The notes beneath the pieces are model-generated. The model ran no database searches. It was not told the DNA's origin and saw only the letters and a program-made list of their open reading frames with translations. Position numbers and translations under genes: made by a program. A stretch of 7,362 bases of DNA from Cyanobacteria bacterium RUI128. GTDB lineage: Bacteria; Cyanobacteriota; Vampirovibrionia; Gastranaerophilales; Gastranaerophilaceae. Each line of letters opens with the position of its first letter. The stretch's first letter is position 1. The DNA is taken from contig JAILHQ010000038.1 in the NCBI GenBank assembly GCA_024695725.1, positions 1 to 7,362 on the forward strand, in the 5' to 3' direction. Below are positions 1 through 5,270 of the stretch, one piece after another.

Positions 1-1177
1 AGACGGAACTACGCAGAAGGAATTGGATGATTTTACGGCTGCTGGTAAAGATAATAAGAGGCTGGAAGCATTCCAAACACTGAGTAAGGACTTTGCTGAG
101 GCGAAAGTTGCACAAAAGGCTTATACTGACCTTAATGAAGAAACAACAGGTATAATTAATTCTGTAAATTCGTTAAAAACAGATACAGACATTCAAATAT
201 CCGGCGGTAGCATTGAGGATGGTACAGCTACAGTTACGGCTGCAAAAATTAATGAAGCTCCTTTGGCTGCCTCAAACTTTAAGTATGAAGGATGTCAGGT
301 CAGATTGACATTTGAAGGTAAGGGCGCAGATGCTGCAAAAGTTGATAGCGCAACTTTTAAAGTTATTGATGGAAAGACCGGTCAAGTGACAAATCAGGAT
401 ATGCCTCAGGCAAAAAATGAAGCAAGAAAACTTGCAGAAGGATTCGACAAGCAGTTTGCTGCAAGAAAAGAAAAGGCAGAAGGTGTCGAGAAAAAATTAG
501 CGCAGATTAAGACTAATAAATTACGACTCGATACAATGAAAAATGAGTATGCAAATAAGTATGGTAAATACGATCTGAGTATTGATACGGTTCCTACTGA
601 AGCTTCCTTCAAGACCACAGTTGATGGTACGGAAGTATCTCTCACAGGATCCAAGGATGAGGCTGTTGGTAATACCGGTCATACGCTCTCAACGTATACT
701 CAGCATAAATCTGATCTTGATGCTAAGGTTAAACGCAATGCTGAGATTGGTACAGATGCTAATATAAGTGCAATTAAAGAAAGAATAACTGCGAAGAAGA
801 ATGAAATCAAAGGTTCCTTAAAAACAGAACTTATAAATAAGAAAGCAGCATTCGATATAGCTCAGGCAGCATTCTCCAGATTATCTGCGGACGCAAGAGG
901 TATTGGTAACTCTCAGGCAACTGTTGACAGCTATGGTGCCGCAGCTGAAACAGCCGGCAAACATAAGAAGGTCCTCGGTATGCGTATCGGAAAGAGTACT
1001 CAGGCAAACAAAGATTATAAAGCTGCAAAAAGAGAACAGGCTCAAGCACGTCAGGGCTTCCAGCAGGCTTATGGTGTTGATTTCTCAGCAATTGCCAGAC
1101 AGGTTACAATGGCTCAGGCTAAGGTTGATGCTGTCAACGTTAATCTTCAGGACAATGAATGGAAGAATATCACTTAA
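1..1177 (+). CDS. Hypothetical helical/coiled-coil protein, 5' end outside the window
   Basis: I do not recognise the function. The reading frame is open to the left edge (first full codon at base 2, reading DGTTQKELDDF), so the TTG at 23 is very probably an internal Leu codon and the true start is upstream. 391 residues are visible, ending at TAA 1175-1177. The chain alternates Lys/Ala/Glu/Gln-rich stretches that should be helical or coiled coil (visible residues about 1-55, 134-187, 230-295 and 320-391) with Thr/Gly/Asp-rich stretches that look like beta structure (about 57-125 and 190-220). There is a single Cys (about residue 98) and no membrane segment in the visible part. A terminator follows 24 bases after the stop, so it closes a transcription unit. 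Its layout resembles the protein at 4520-5122, suggesting a related class, perhaps secreted or structural (inference). That it is a real gene is well supported by length, composition and the terminator. Confidence 0.85.
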   Translation, partial: DGTTQKELDDFTAAGKDNKRLEAFQTLSKDFAEAKVAQKAYTDLNEETTGIINSVNSLKTDTDIQISGGSIEDGTATVTAAKINEAPLAASNFKYEGCQVRLTFEGKGADAAKVDSATFKVIDGKTGQVTNQDMPQAKNEARKLAEGFDKQFAARKEKAEGVEKKLAQIKTNKLRLDTMKNEYANKYGKYDLSIDTVPTEASFKTTVDGTEVSLTGSKDEAVGNTGHTLSTYTQHKSDLDAKVKRNAEIGTDANISAIKERITAKKNEIKGSLKTELINKKAAFDIAQAAFSRLSADARGIGNSQATVDSYGAAAETAGKHKKVLGMRIGKSTQANKDYKAAKREQAQARQGFQQAYGVDFSAIARQVTMAQAKVDAVNVNLQDNEWKNIT

Positions 1178-1201
1178 GAATGAATATCAAAGAATAAACC
1201 A

Positions 1202-1235
1202 AAAAAGAATCGTTAGAAATAACGGTTCTTTTTTT
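1202..1235 (+). terminator. Intrinsic terminator after the first gene
   Basis: The stem AGAATCGTTA pairs with TAACGGTTCT (10 pairs, one G-T wobble) around a GAAA tetraloop and is followed by a run of seven T. The A-run before the stem could pair with the T-run and give weak termination on the other strand. It ends the transcript of the gene stopping at 1177. Confidence 0.9.
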
Positions 1236-1302
1236 AGTTAGTGTTCTAAATATATCCTTCCCCTCTCAACCTTTTGGAGGTTTACTTTTAGTAAAAAATA
1301 AT

Positions 1303-1312
1303 TAAATATTAT
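1303..1312 (+). promoter_or_regulatory. Candidate -10 region directly before the gene at 1318
   Basis: TATTAT at 1307-1312 (or the overlapping TAAATA at 1303-1308, 16 bases after a TTTACT at 1281-1286) resembles a -10 box. Transcription would start about 0-3 bases from the ATG at 1318, leaving almost no 5' UTR. No Shine-Dalgarno sequence lies in the usual window before the ATG; the only GGAGG (1276-1280) is 37 bases upstream. The region is AT-rich, so a chance match is possible. Confidence 0.45.
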
Positions 1313-1317
1313 AGTGT

Positions 1318-1908
1318 ATGTTAAAGAAATTTCTTATTACAGCGTTATCGATTTTTGTTTTTTCATCTCTTGTTGTTTTTGCAGGGGATGACTGGTCTGA
1401 TTATAACAATATTGATAATGCCTGGGACGGTCAGAAAACTATCACTAACAAGCAGTTTGAAGAAACAATGGATGCTCTTCAGGCTCGTTCAAAGAAAAAG
1501 GAAGCAAAGAAACGTGAAAAGACTATCAGGAAGTTTAAAGGTTCAAGTTTAACACCTGAAATGGATGCTCATAACGAGGAAATTGTTAACGAGCAACCTG
1601 ACGAAAAGCTTGACGAAAATCAGCTTATAACTGTGCCTGTTGATTTTATTGTTAACGGTCAGTTAGTTGAACGCGGGTTTTATAAGGTCGAAGGTGAAAA
1701 GAAAACTGACGGAGTGTACATTCTTTTGTATCAGGCTCACGTATTAAAGGCAAAAATCAAAGCCAAAGAAACCAATGACGATTTTAATGAAGAATATATC
1801 AAATTCGCAAGAGTTTTGCCTTGCAACGACCATCAAATGAAAATAATCTTCGGCTGCGTTGACTTTAACGCTTTTGCATACATAACATTTATTGAACCTG
1901 AAAGTTAA
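1318..1908 (+). CDS. Small exported protein of unknown function (signal peptide)
   Basis: A 196-residue protein with a clear Sec signal peptide: Lys3-Lys4, a hydrophobic core at about 5-20, and a signal peptidase I site V20-F21-A22 before Gly23. The mature part begins acidic and aromatic (DDWSDYNN), then a segment AWDGQKTITNKQFEETMDAL (35-54), a very basic helical stretch (55-75), an acidic linker (80-103), and a C-terminal domain of about 90 residues that looks like mixed beta (ITVPVDFIVNGQLV, GFYKVEGEK, DGVYILLYQAH, IKFARVLP, MKIIFGCVDFNAFAY). Two Cys (169, 180) could form a disulfide outside the cytoplasm. The ATG is fixed by an in-frame TAG at 1312-1314 just before it. I remember similar proteins, unnamed, from gut Melainabacteria, but cannot name a family. 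Likely periplasmic or envelope-associated (inference from the signal peptide). It converges on thrC with a 16-base gap. Confidence 0.88.
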   Translation: MLKKFLITALSIFVFSSLVVFAGDDWSDYNNIDNAWDGQKTITNKQFEETMDALQARSKKKEAKKREKTIRKFKGSSLTPEMDAHNEEIVNEQPDEKLDENQLITVPVDFIVNGQLVERGFYKVEGEKKTDGVYILLYQAHVLKAKIKAKETNDDFNEEYIKFARVLPCNDHQMKIIFGCVDFNAFAYITFIEPES

Positions 1909-1912
1909 GTCT

Positions 1913-1924
1913 GGGTATTTACCC
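1913..1924. repeat. Short hairpin filling the convergent gap, with a GGGGTAAAT copy
   Basis: GGGT-ATTT-ACCC occupies the gap between the stop of the gene at 1318-1908 and the thrC stop (1925-1927). A four-pair GC-rich stem without a T-run is too weak for a textbook terminator. On the minus strand it contains GGGGTAAAT (1925-1917), also found before hom and between hom and thrC. Confidence 0.5.
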
Positions 1925-2983
1925 CTAGCCCATAATGATTTTCATAACTGCATCTAATTCCGCAGGTGCTTTTTTAACTTCTGAATTTCCGTATTTTATG
2001 GCATTGTCAGGGTCTTTCAGCCCGTTACCCGTCAATATACAAACGATATCAGAGCCTTCTTTAACAAGTTTTTCCCCGTTTGCCTGAATTAGTCCGGCAA
2101 CGGAGGCTGCACTTGCAGGTTCGCAGAAGATACCTTCTGTTGATGCCAGAAGTTTATATGCCTCAACAATCTTTTCATCCGTAACGCATCCGATTTTGCC
2201 GTTACTTTCATCTCTTGCAGCGACTGCTTTATCCCAACTTGCAGGATTACCTATTCTTATTGCTGTTGCGAGTGTTTCAGGGTTAAGTATTCTTTCGCCC
2301 CTGACGATTGCTGCAGAACCTTCTGCCTCATAGCCCATCATCTTAGGCAGAGTTGATATTTTACCTAGCTTATGCCATTCGGTGTAACCCTTCCAGTATG
2401 CCGTAATATTACCTGCGTTGCCTACAGGAATGAAATGATAATCAGGTGCTTTGCCGAGTGCATCTATGATTTCAAACGCACCTGTTTTTTGTCCTTCAAT
2501 TCTGTACGGGTTAACTGAGTTAACAAGAGTTATAGGACTTGTATCTGCAATTTTTCTGACAAATTCAAGTGCCACATCAAAGTTGCCTTGTATTGCAATT
2601 ATTTCTGCGCCGTACATCATTGCCTGTGAGAGTTTTCCAAGTGCAATGTAACCGTCAGGTATAAGAACAAGTGTTCTCATTCCTGCTTTTGCACCGTATG
2701 CCGCAGCGGAGGCACTTGTGTTTCCTGTTGATGCACAGATTATTGCTTCGGAGCCTGATTCTTTTGCTTTTGTGACGGCCATTGTCATACCGCGGTCTTT
2801 AAAACTTCCTGTTGGGTTACATCCGTCAAATTTTAGATAGAGATTAGCATTTAAACCAATTTTTTTAGCCAGATTATCTGCCTTTATAAGCGGGGTATTG
2901 CCCTCGTTCAGTGTTACGACCGGTGTCGTATCAGTTACCGGCAAATATTCTCTGTATCTGTTAATTAAACCTTTATAATACAT
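1925..2983 (-). CDS. thrC: Threonine synthase
   Basis: A PLP-dependent lyase converting O-phosphohomoserine to threonine and phosphate, the last step of threonine synthesis; cytoplasmic. At 352 residues it matches the short Bacillus-type ThrC. Landmarks: GNTPL (28-32) near the N-terminus; the PLP lysine K62 in [11 protein letters not shown]; the [13 protein letters not shown] substrate loop (85-97); the phosphate-binding PVGNAGN (186-192); EPASAAS and the late TGNGLKDP (318-325), typical of fold-type II threonine synthases. The start is the ATG at 2983: it has a strong AAAGGAG at 2989-2995 with 5-base spacing and gives the family N-terminus ([15 protein letters not shown]). The frame stays open to 3088, but that extension overlaps the end of hom and is not conserved-looking. 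It lies 76 bases behind hom on the same strand, so the two are probably cotranscribed. Stop codon TAG. Confidence 0.97.
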   Translation of the reverse strand: MYYKGLINRYREYLPVTDTTPVVTLNEGNTPLIKADNLAKKIGLNANLYLKFDGCNPTGSFKDRGMTMAVTKAKESGSEAIICASTGNTSASAAAYGAKAGMRTLVLIPDGYIALGKLSQAMMYGAEIIAIQGNFDVALEFVRKIADTSPITLVNSVNPYRIEGQKTGAFEIIDALGKAPDYHFIPVGNAGNITAYWKGYTEWHKLGKISTLPKMMGYEAEGSAAIVRGERILNPETLATAIRIGNPASWDKAVAARDESNGKIGCVTDEKIVEAYKLLASTEGIFCEPASAASVAGLIQANGEKLVKEGSDIVCILTGNGLKDPDNAIKYGNSEVKKAPAELDAVMKIIMG

Positions 2984-2988
2984 CTTAG

Positions 2989-2995
2989 CTCCTTT
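2989..2995 (-). promoter_or_regulatory. Shine-Dalgarno sequence that fixes the thrC start
   Basis: On the minus strand AAAGGAG sits 5 bases before the ATG at 2983. It rules for this start over the in-frame upstream codons up to 3088, which lie inside or just after hom. Confidence 0.9.
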
Positions 2996-3000
2996 GTTAT

Positions 3001-3012
3001 TTATATATTTAC
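3001..3012 (-). repeat. GTAAATATATAA repeat in the thrC leader
   Basis: This 12-base sequence on the minus strand is identical to 4355-4344 in the hom leader. Here it lies 6 bases upstream of the thrC Shine-Dalgarno sequence. It is AT-rich, so chance is less unlikely than for a mixed 12-mer, but both copies sit just before a gene start of the same operon. Confidence 0.55.
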
Positions 3013-3013
3013 T

Positions 3014-3053
3014 GGGGAGGTATTTTATATCATTTACCCCTTTATCCCTCCCC
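3014..3053 (-). promoter_or_regulatory. Intercistronic hairpin between hom and thrC
   Basis: Read on the minus strand, GGGGAGG (3053-3047) is perfectly complementary to CCTCCCC (3020-3014), separated by 26 bases. The loop holds GGGGTA (3040-3035), which can also pair with TACCTCCCC (bulging one T), so two structures compete for the same C-rich arm. There is no T-run after it, so it is not a plain terminator. A role in mRNA stability, translation of thrC or attenuation is inference. Confidence 0.55.
3025..3046 (-). repeat. Copy 2 of the hom-thrC leader element
   Basis: The minus strand reads GATAAAGGGGTAAAT then GATATAA. It matches the copy before hom (4344-4364) except for one substitution and one inserted base. 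It lies in the loop and flank of the intercistronic hairpin. A separate 12-base piece shared with the hom leader, GTAAATATATAA, is at 3012-3001. Confidence 0.7.
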
Positions 3054-3059
3054 CTATAT

Positions 3060-4319
3060 TTATCCTTCGACTCGGATAATGCTGTCAATTCTGCATTCCG
3101 AAAGTTCGCTGATTGCAGCCTGTATATCTTCTTCTTTGCAAACTTCGGTAATTATTGTGATATCAGCGGTGTTATCTTCGGATAACCCCTTTTGAAGTAT
3201 TGTAGATAAACTGATATGTCGTTCTGCGCAAACGTTACCAATCTTACCGATTACACCTATATTGTTCGGTGCTGTTATTGACAGATAATATTTGTTATAG
3301 GTTTGTGATATATCTACCATTTCAGCACATTCGCTGTGGTTGCATCTCATCATTGGCAGAATGTAATCTGTGTGTTTCAGTTCTGCCACTATGTTTATGA
3401 TATCCCCTACAACAGAACTTGCTGTAGGAAATTCTCCTGCTCCCGGGCCTGTGAACGCAATTTCACCCATAGGGAAACCCTTTAGGTATACTGAATTGGT
3501 CACATAGTCAATGTGAGCAAGTGATGAAGATTTTTTGACGAGCATTGGGTGAACTCTTACGTCTGCTTTCCCGTTTTCGTCGATATTACCGAGAGCAATA
3601 AGTTTTATCTTATAGCCAAGTTCGTTTGCCTTTTTCATATCTTCGGCTCTGACCTTTGTAATACCTTCTCTGTAAACATTTTGTAGTTTTACTCTTTTCC
3701 CGAAGGCAATGGTTGATAAGGTTGTGATTTTGTACATTGCATCAAAACCTTCAACATCCCCTGTAGGGTCTGTTTCTGCGTATCCGAGTTCTTGCGCTTC
3801 TTTCAAAACATCATCATAAGATGCACCGTCAACATCCATCTTTGTGAGAATATAGTTTGTAGTTCCGTTTAAAATACCTCTTATCTGAGAAATTTTGTTT
3901 CCTGCCATAATCGTTTTCATAGGCATAATAAGAGGGATTCCGCCTGCAATAGCGGCTTCATATAAAACAACCTTGTTATGTTTTTCTGCAAGATTAAACA
4001 GTTCTTCGCCTTTTTTTGCGAGCAATTCTTTGTTTGCGGTAACTATGTGTTTACCGTTTTCAAGAGCTTTTGAAATATAATCCCAGGCAGGATCTACACC
4101 GCCAATAACTTCGACCAGGATATCAATGTCAGGGTTATTTATTATCTCGTATGCATCTGTTGTCAGAATAGATGTGTCAAAGTTTTCAATTTCGCGTTTT
4201 TTATTTATGTTTTTTACTGCAATTTTAACAACTTCTATATCATCAAACTCTCTTAAGGTTTTAAAAACACCTGTTCCTACCGTTCCTAAACCAATCATTC
4301 CAATTTTATATTTTTTCAT
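3060..4319 (-). CDS. hom: Homoserine dehydrogenase with ACT domain
   Basis: Reduces aspartate 4-semialdehyde to homoserine with NAD(P)H, the branch point toward threonine and methionine; cytoplasmic. 419 residues, normal for the monofunctional enzyme. Domains in order: Rossmann nucleotide-binding fold with GLGTVGTG (10-17); [10 protein letters not shown] (91-100, with the conserved Lys97); [11 protein letters not shown] (151-161); the catalytic block [19 protein letters not shown], where E182, D188, D193 and K197 correspond to the yeast catalytic/substrate set; and a C-terminal ACT domain (about 344-419, starting [18 protein letters not shown]), which in this family mediates feedback inhibition by threonine. 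Start chosen at ATG 4319: GAAGAGG at 4332-4326 gives 6-base spacing, while an adjacent in-frame TTG at 4322 would be too close. First gene of a hom-thrC operon; no thrB is present. Confidence 0.97.
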   Translation of the reverse strand: MKKYKIGMIGLGTVGTGVFKTLREFDDIEVVKIAVKNINKKREIENFDTSILTTDAYEIINNPDIDILVEVIGGVDPAWDYISKALENGKHIVTANKELLAKKGEELFNLAEKHNKVVLYEAAIAGGIPLIMPMKTIMAGNKISQIRGILNGTTNYILTKMDVDGASYDDVLKEAQELGYAETDPTGDVEGFDAMYKITTLSTIAFGKRVKLQNVYREGITKVRAEDMKKANELGYKIKLIALGNIDENGKADVRVHPMLVKKSSSLAHIDYVTNSVYLKGFPMGEIAFTGPGAGEFPTASSVVGDIINIVAELKHTDYILPMMRCNHSECAEMVDISQTYNKYYLSITAPNNIGVIGKIGNVCAERHISLSTILQKGLSEDNTADITIITEVCKEEDIQAAISELSECRIDSIIRVEG

Positions 4320-4325
4320 CAAAAG

Positions 4326-4332
4326 CCTCTTC
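4326..4332 (-). promoter_or_regulatory. Shine-Dalgarno sequence that decides the hom start
   Basis: GAAGAGG on the minus strand lies 6 bases before ATG 4319 and only 3 bases before the alternative TTG at 4322, favouring the ATG. Confidence 0.85.
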
Positions 4333-4343
4333 TGTATAACAAG

Positions 4344-4364
4344 TTATATATTTACCCCTCTATC
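4344..4364 (-). repeat. Copy 1 of the hom-thrC leader element
   Basis: The minus strand reads GATAGAGGGGTAAAT followed by ATATAA. The core GGGGTAAAT (4358-4350) recurs exactly at 3040-3032 and 1925-1917, and GTAAATATATAA (4355-4344) recurs at 3012-3001. The element overlaps the predicted transcription start of hom, a suitable place for an operator or a 5' UTR RNA element (inference). Confidence 0.7.
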
Positions 4365-4390
4365 GTACTATAAATCTTATTCTATTGCAA
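4362..4390 (-). promoter_or_regulatory. Candidate promoter of hom-thrC
   Basis: On the minus strand TTGCAA (4390-4385) and TACGAT (4367-4362) are separated by exactly 17 bases; each matches four of six consensus positions for the housekeeping sigma factor. The transcript would start near 4355, leaving a 5' UTR of about 36 bases with the hom Shine-Dalgarno sequence. Confidence 0.5.
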
Positions 4391-4425
4391 AGCTGAAAAT
4401 GTCTGTTTTGAGCATATTTATGATA

Positions 4426-4443
4426 TTTGTAAAGTTTTGTAAA
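4426..4443. repeat. Direct repeat TTTGTAAA with 10-base period
   Basis: TTTGTAAA occurs at 4426-4433 and 4436-4443, one DNA turn apart, in the divergent region between hom and the gene at 4520. It lies upstream of both genes. It could be a binding site for a regulator, or coincidence in AT-rich DNA. Nearby, TTAAAA/TTTTAA (4452-4457/4466-4471) form a weak inverted repeat. Confidence 0.4.
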
Positions 4444-4488
4444 TAATATGCTTAAAAGATTAAAGTTTTAATATAAATGTGCCGTAGA

Positions 4489-4512
4489 TATAAATGTAAG
4501 TAAAAAAAAGGA
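4489..4512 (+). promoter_or_regulatory. Candidate -10 box and Shine-Dalgarno of the gene at 4520
   Basis: TATAAA at 4489-4494 would start a transcript near 4501 and leave AAGGA (4508-4512), 7 bases before ATG 4520, in a short leader. An alternative TATAAA is at 4472-4477. No convincing -35 box was found for either. The Shine-Dalgarno part is firm; the promoter is tentative. Confidence 0.45.
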
Positions 4513-4519
4513 ATACGGA

Positions 4520-5122
4520 ATGGGTTTATCGTCATCACAAGCTAGACTTTTGAATCTGACTGCAAGAATGCATCAGATCGAATATAAAGCTGCCAAATTG
4601 GAGGCTGAAAAGCTCCAAATGGCTAACGAGTCCAGACGTGTTTATGATACTTATCTGGCAGCACTTGATGCTACTAAGATTCAGGTACGTGGTATTAATA
4701 CAGATGGTTCAGTTAAATGGGATGATGCCACAACCGCTTTATTAAATGGTGTTCATCTTACGTTGGTAGCTCCGGATGGAGATTATCCGGATCCGTCAAC
4801 ATTTACATTAAATGCAACTACGTTAGCTAATCTGCTCAATGCGGGATATTACTTAAGTGATGGTAATCCGTACAGTGATACCGCAGGTAATACAAGTGTT
4901 GCTACTAACCCGAATCTTCAGGAAGTTTCGGATGAAACTAACCTTAAGAAGGCAGAAGCTCAATATGAAGCTGATATGAAAAAGATTGATATGAAGGATC
5001 GTCATTTCGATACTCAGCTTGCAGCACTTGATGCCGAACGTAACGCAATTAAATCAGAAATGGAAACATTAAAGACTGTAGCAAAAGATAACGTAGAACG
5101 TACGTTCAAGTTATTCTCATAA
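4520..5122 (+). CDS. Hypothetical protein with helical ends (MGLSSSQARLL N-terminus)
   Basis: 200 residues, no Cys, no signal peptide, no membrane segment. The N-terminus MGLSSSQARLLNLTARMHQIEY leads into a long helix (about 7-55). Residues 56-135 are Thr/Asn/Asp/Gly-rich with beta character (IQVRGINTDGSVKWDD, HLTLVAPDGDYPDPSTFTLNAT). A second long charged helix covers 138-195 and ends NVERTFKLFS. LAALDA occurs in both helices (46-51 and 167-172). I recall this N- and C-terminal signature from several paralogous, unnamed proteins of gut Melainabacteria, which supports the organism guess but gives no function. Helical termini flanking a variable insert resemble the general plan of flagellin-like or type III-exported filament proteins; this is analogy, not homology. 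The start is supported by AAGGA at 4508-4512 with 7-base spacing. It is a single-gene unit, divergent from hom and followed by a terminator at 5212-5238. Confidence 0.88.
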   Translation: MGLSSSQARLLNLTARMHQIEYKAAKLEAEKLQMANESRRVYDTYLAALDATKIQVRGINTDGSVKWDDATTALLNGVHLTLVAPDGDYPDPSTFTLNATTLANLLNAGYYLSDGNPYSDTAGNTSVATNPNLQEVSDETNLKKAEAQYEADMKKIDMKDRHFDTQLAALDAERNAIKSEMETLKTVAKDNVERTFKLFS

Positions 5123-5128
5123 ATAATA

Positions 5129-5153
5129 TGTGACGGGAGGACAAGTAGTCACA
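5129..5153 (+). other. Hairpin with a GGGAGG loop after the gene at 4520
   Basis: TGTGAC (5129-5134) is complementary to GTCACA (5148-5153) around a 13-base loop containing GGGAGG. There is no T-run, so it is not an intrinsic terminator, and no start codon with a sustained frame follows. It may be a 3' UTR stabilising structure; function unknown. Confidence 0.45.
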
Positions 5154-5211
5154 GTTCACTATTCAAGCAAGATTAAAAATATATAATTTTCCCTATAATT
5201 TTTCACACAGG

Positions 5212-5238
5212 CCACTTTTAAGTGGTTTTTTCTTTTTT
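5212..5238 (+). terminator. Intrinsic terminator between the gene at 4520 and hisS
   Basis: CCACTT pairs with AAGTGG (tight loop; effectively 5 pairs with TTTA in the loop) and is followed by T6-C-T6. It ends the transcript of the upstream gene about 90 bases after its stop. Confidence 0.82.
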
Positions 5239-5255
5239 GTACGTTTTGTTTATTA

Positions 5256-5261
5256 TATAAT
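5256..5261 (+). promoter_or_regulatory. hisS: -10 box of hisS, predicting a nearly leaderless mRNA
   Basis: A perfect TATAAT ends 9 bases before the hisS ATG (5271), so transcription should begin 0-4 bases from the start codon. No Shine-Dalgarno sequence is present between it and the ATG. No good -35 is seen; the 17-base position (5233-5238) is the T-run of the preceding terminator. Confidence 0.6.
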
Positions 5262-5270
5262 CTAATTACT

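Noticed and set aside
23..25. TTG at 23 as the start of the first gene
   Set aside because: The frame continues open to base 2 in similar composition, so the TTG is most likely an internal Leu codon of a gene cut by the window edge.
406..1091. Minus-strand open frames (406-654 and 831-1091) and plus-frame ones (582-767, 903-1241) within the first gene
   Set aside because: They are out-of-frame shadows of the long helical protein with no recognisable protein features; one runs through the terminator.
3014..3058. G-quadruplex in the hom-thrC gap (runs GGGGG, GGG, GGGG)
   Set aside because: Only three G-runs of three or more are present close together, while a standard quadruplex needs four; base-paired hairpins explain the sequence better.
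2984..3088. In-frame N-terminal extension of thrC up to 3088
   Set aside because: It overlaps the last codons of hom, has no Shine-Dalgarno sequence, encodes a charged tail unlike ThrC, and the ATG at 2983 has a strong AAAGGAG.
4126..4446. Plus-strand open frame of 106 codons antisense to the hom start
   Set aside because: Most of it is the mirror of hom coding sequence, and the rest runs through the divergent promoter region; no Shine-Dalgarno or domain.
4320..4519. T-box, riboswitch or leader peptide in the divergent region or the hom leader
   Set aside because: The hom leader is only about 36 bases, has no Thr/Ile-rich reading frame, and no T-box sequence is seen; on the other side the leader is also too short.
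5130..5186. Tiny GTG-started frame (18 codons, VTGGQVVTVHYSS...) after the gene at 4520
   Set aside because: No Shine-Dalgarno sequence, very short, and it coincides with the hairpin at 5129-5153.
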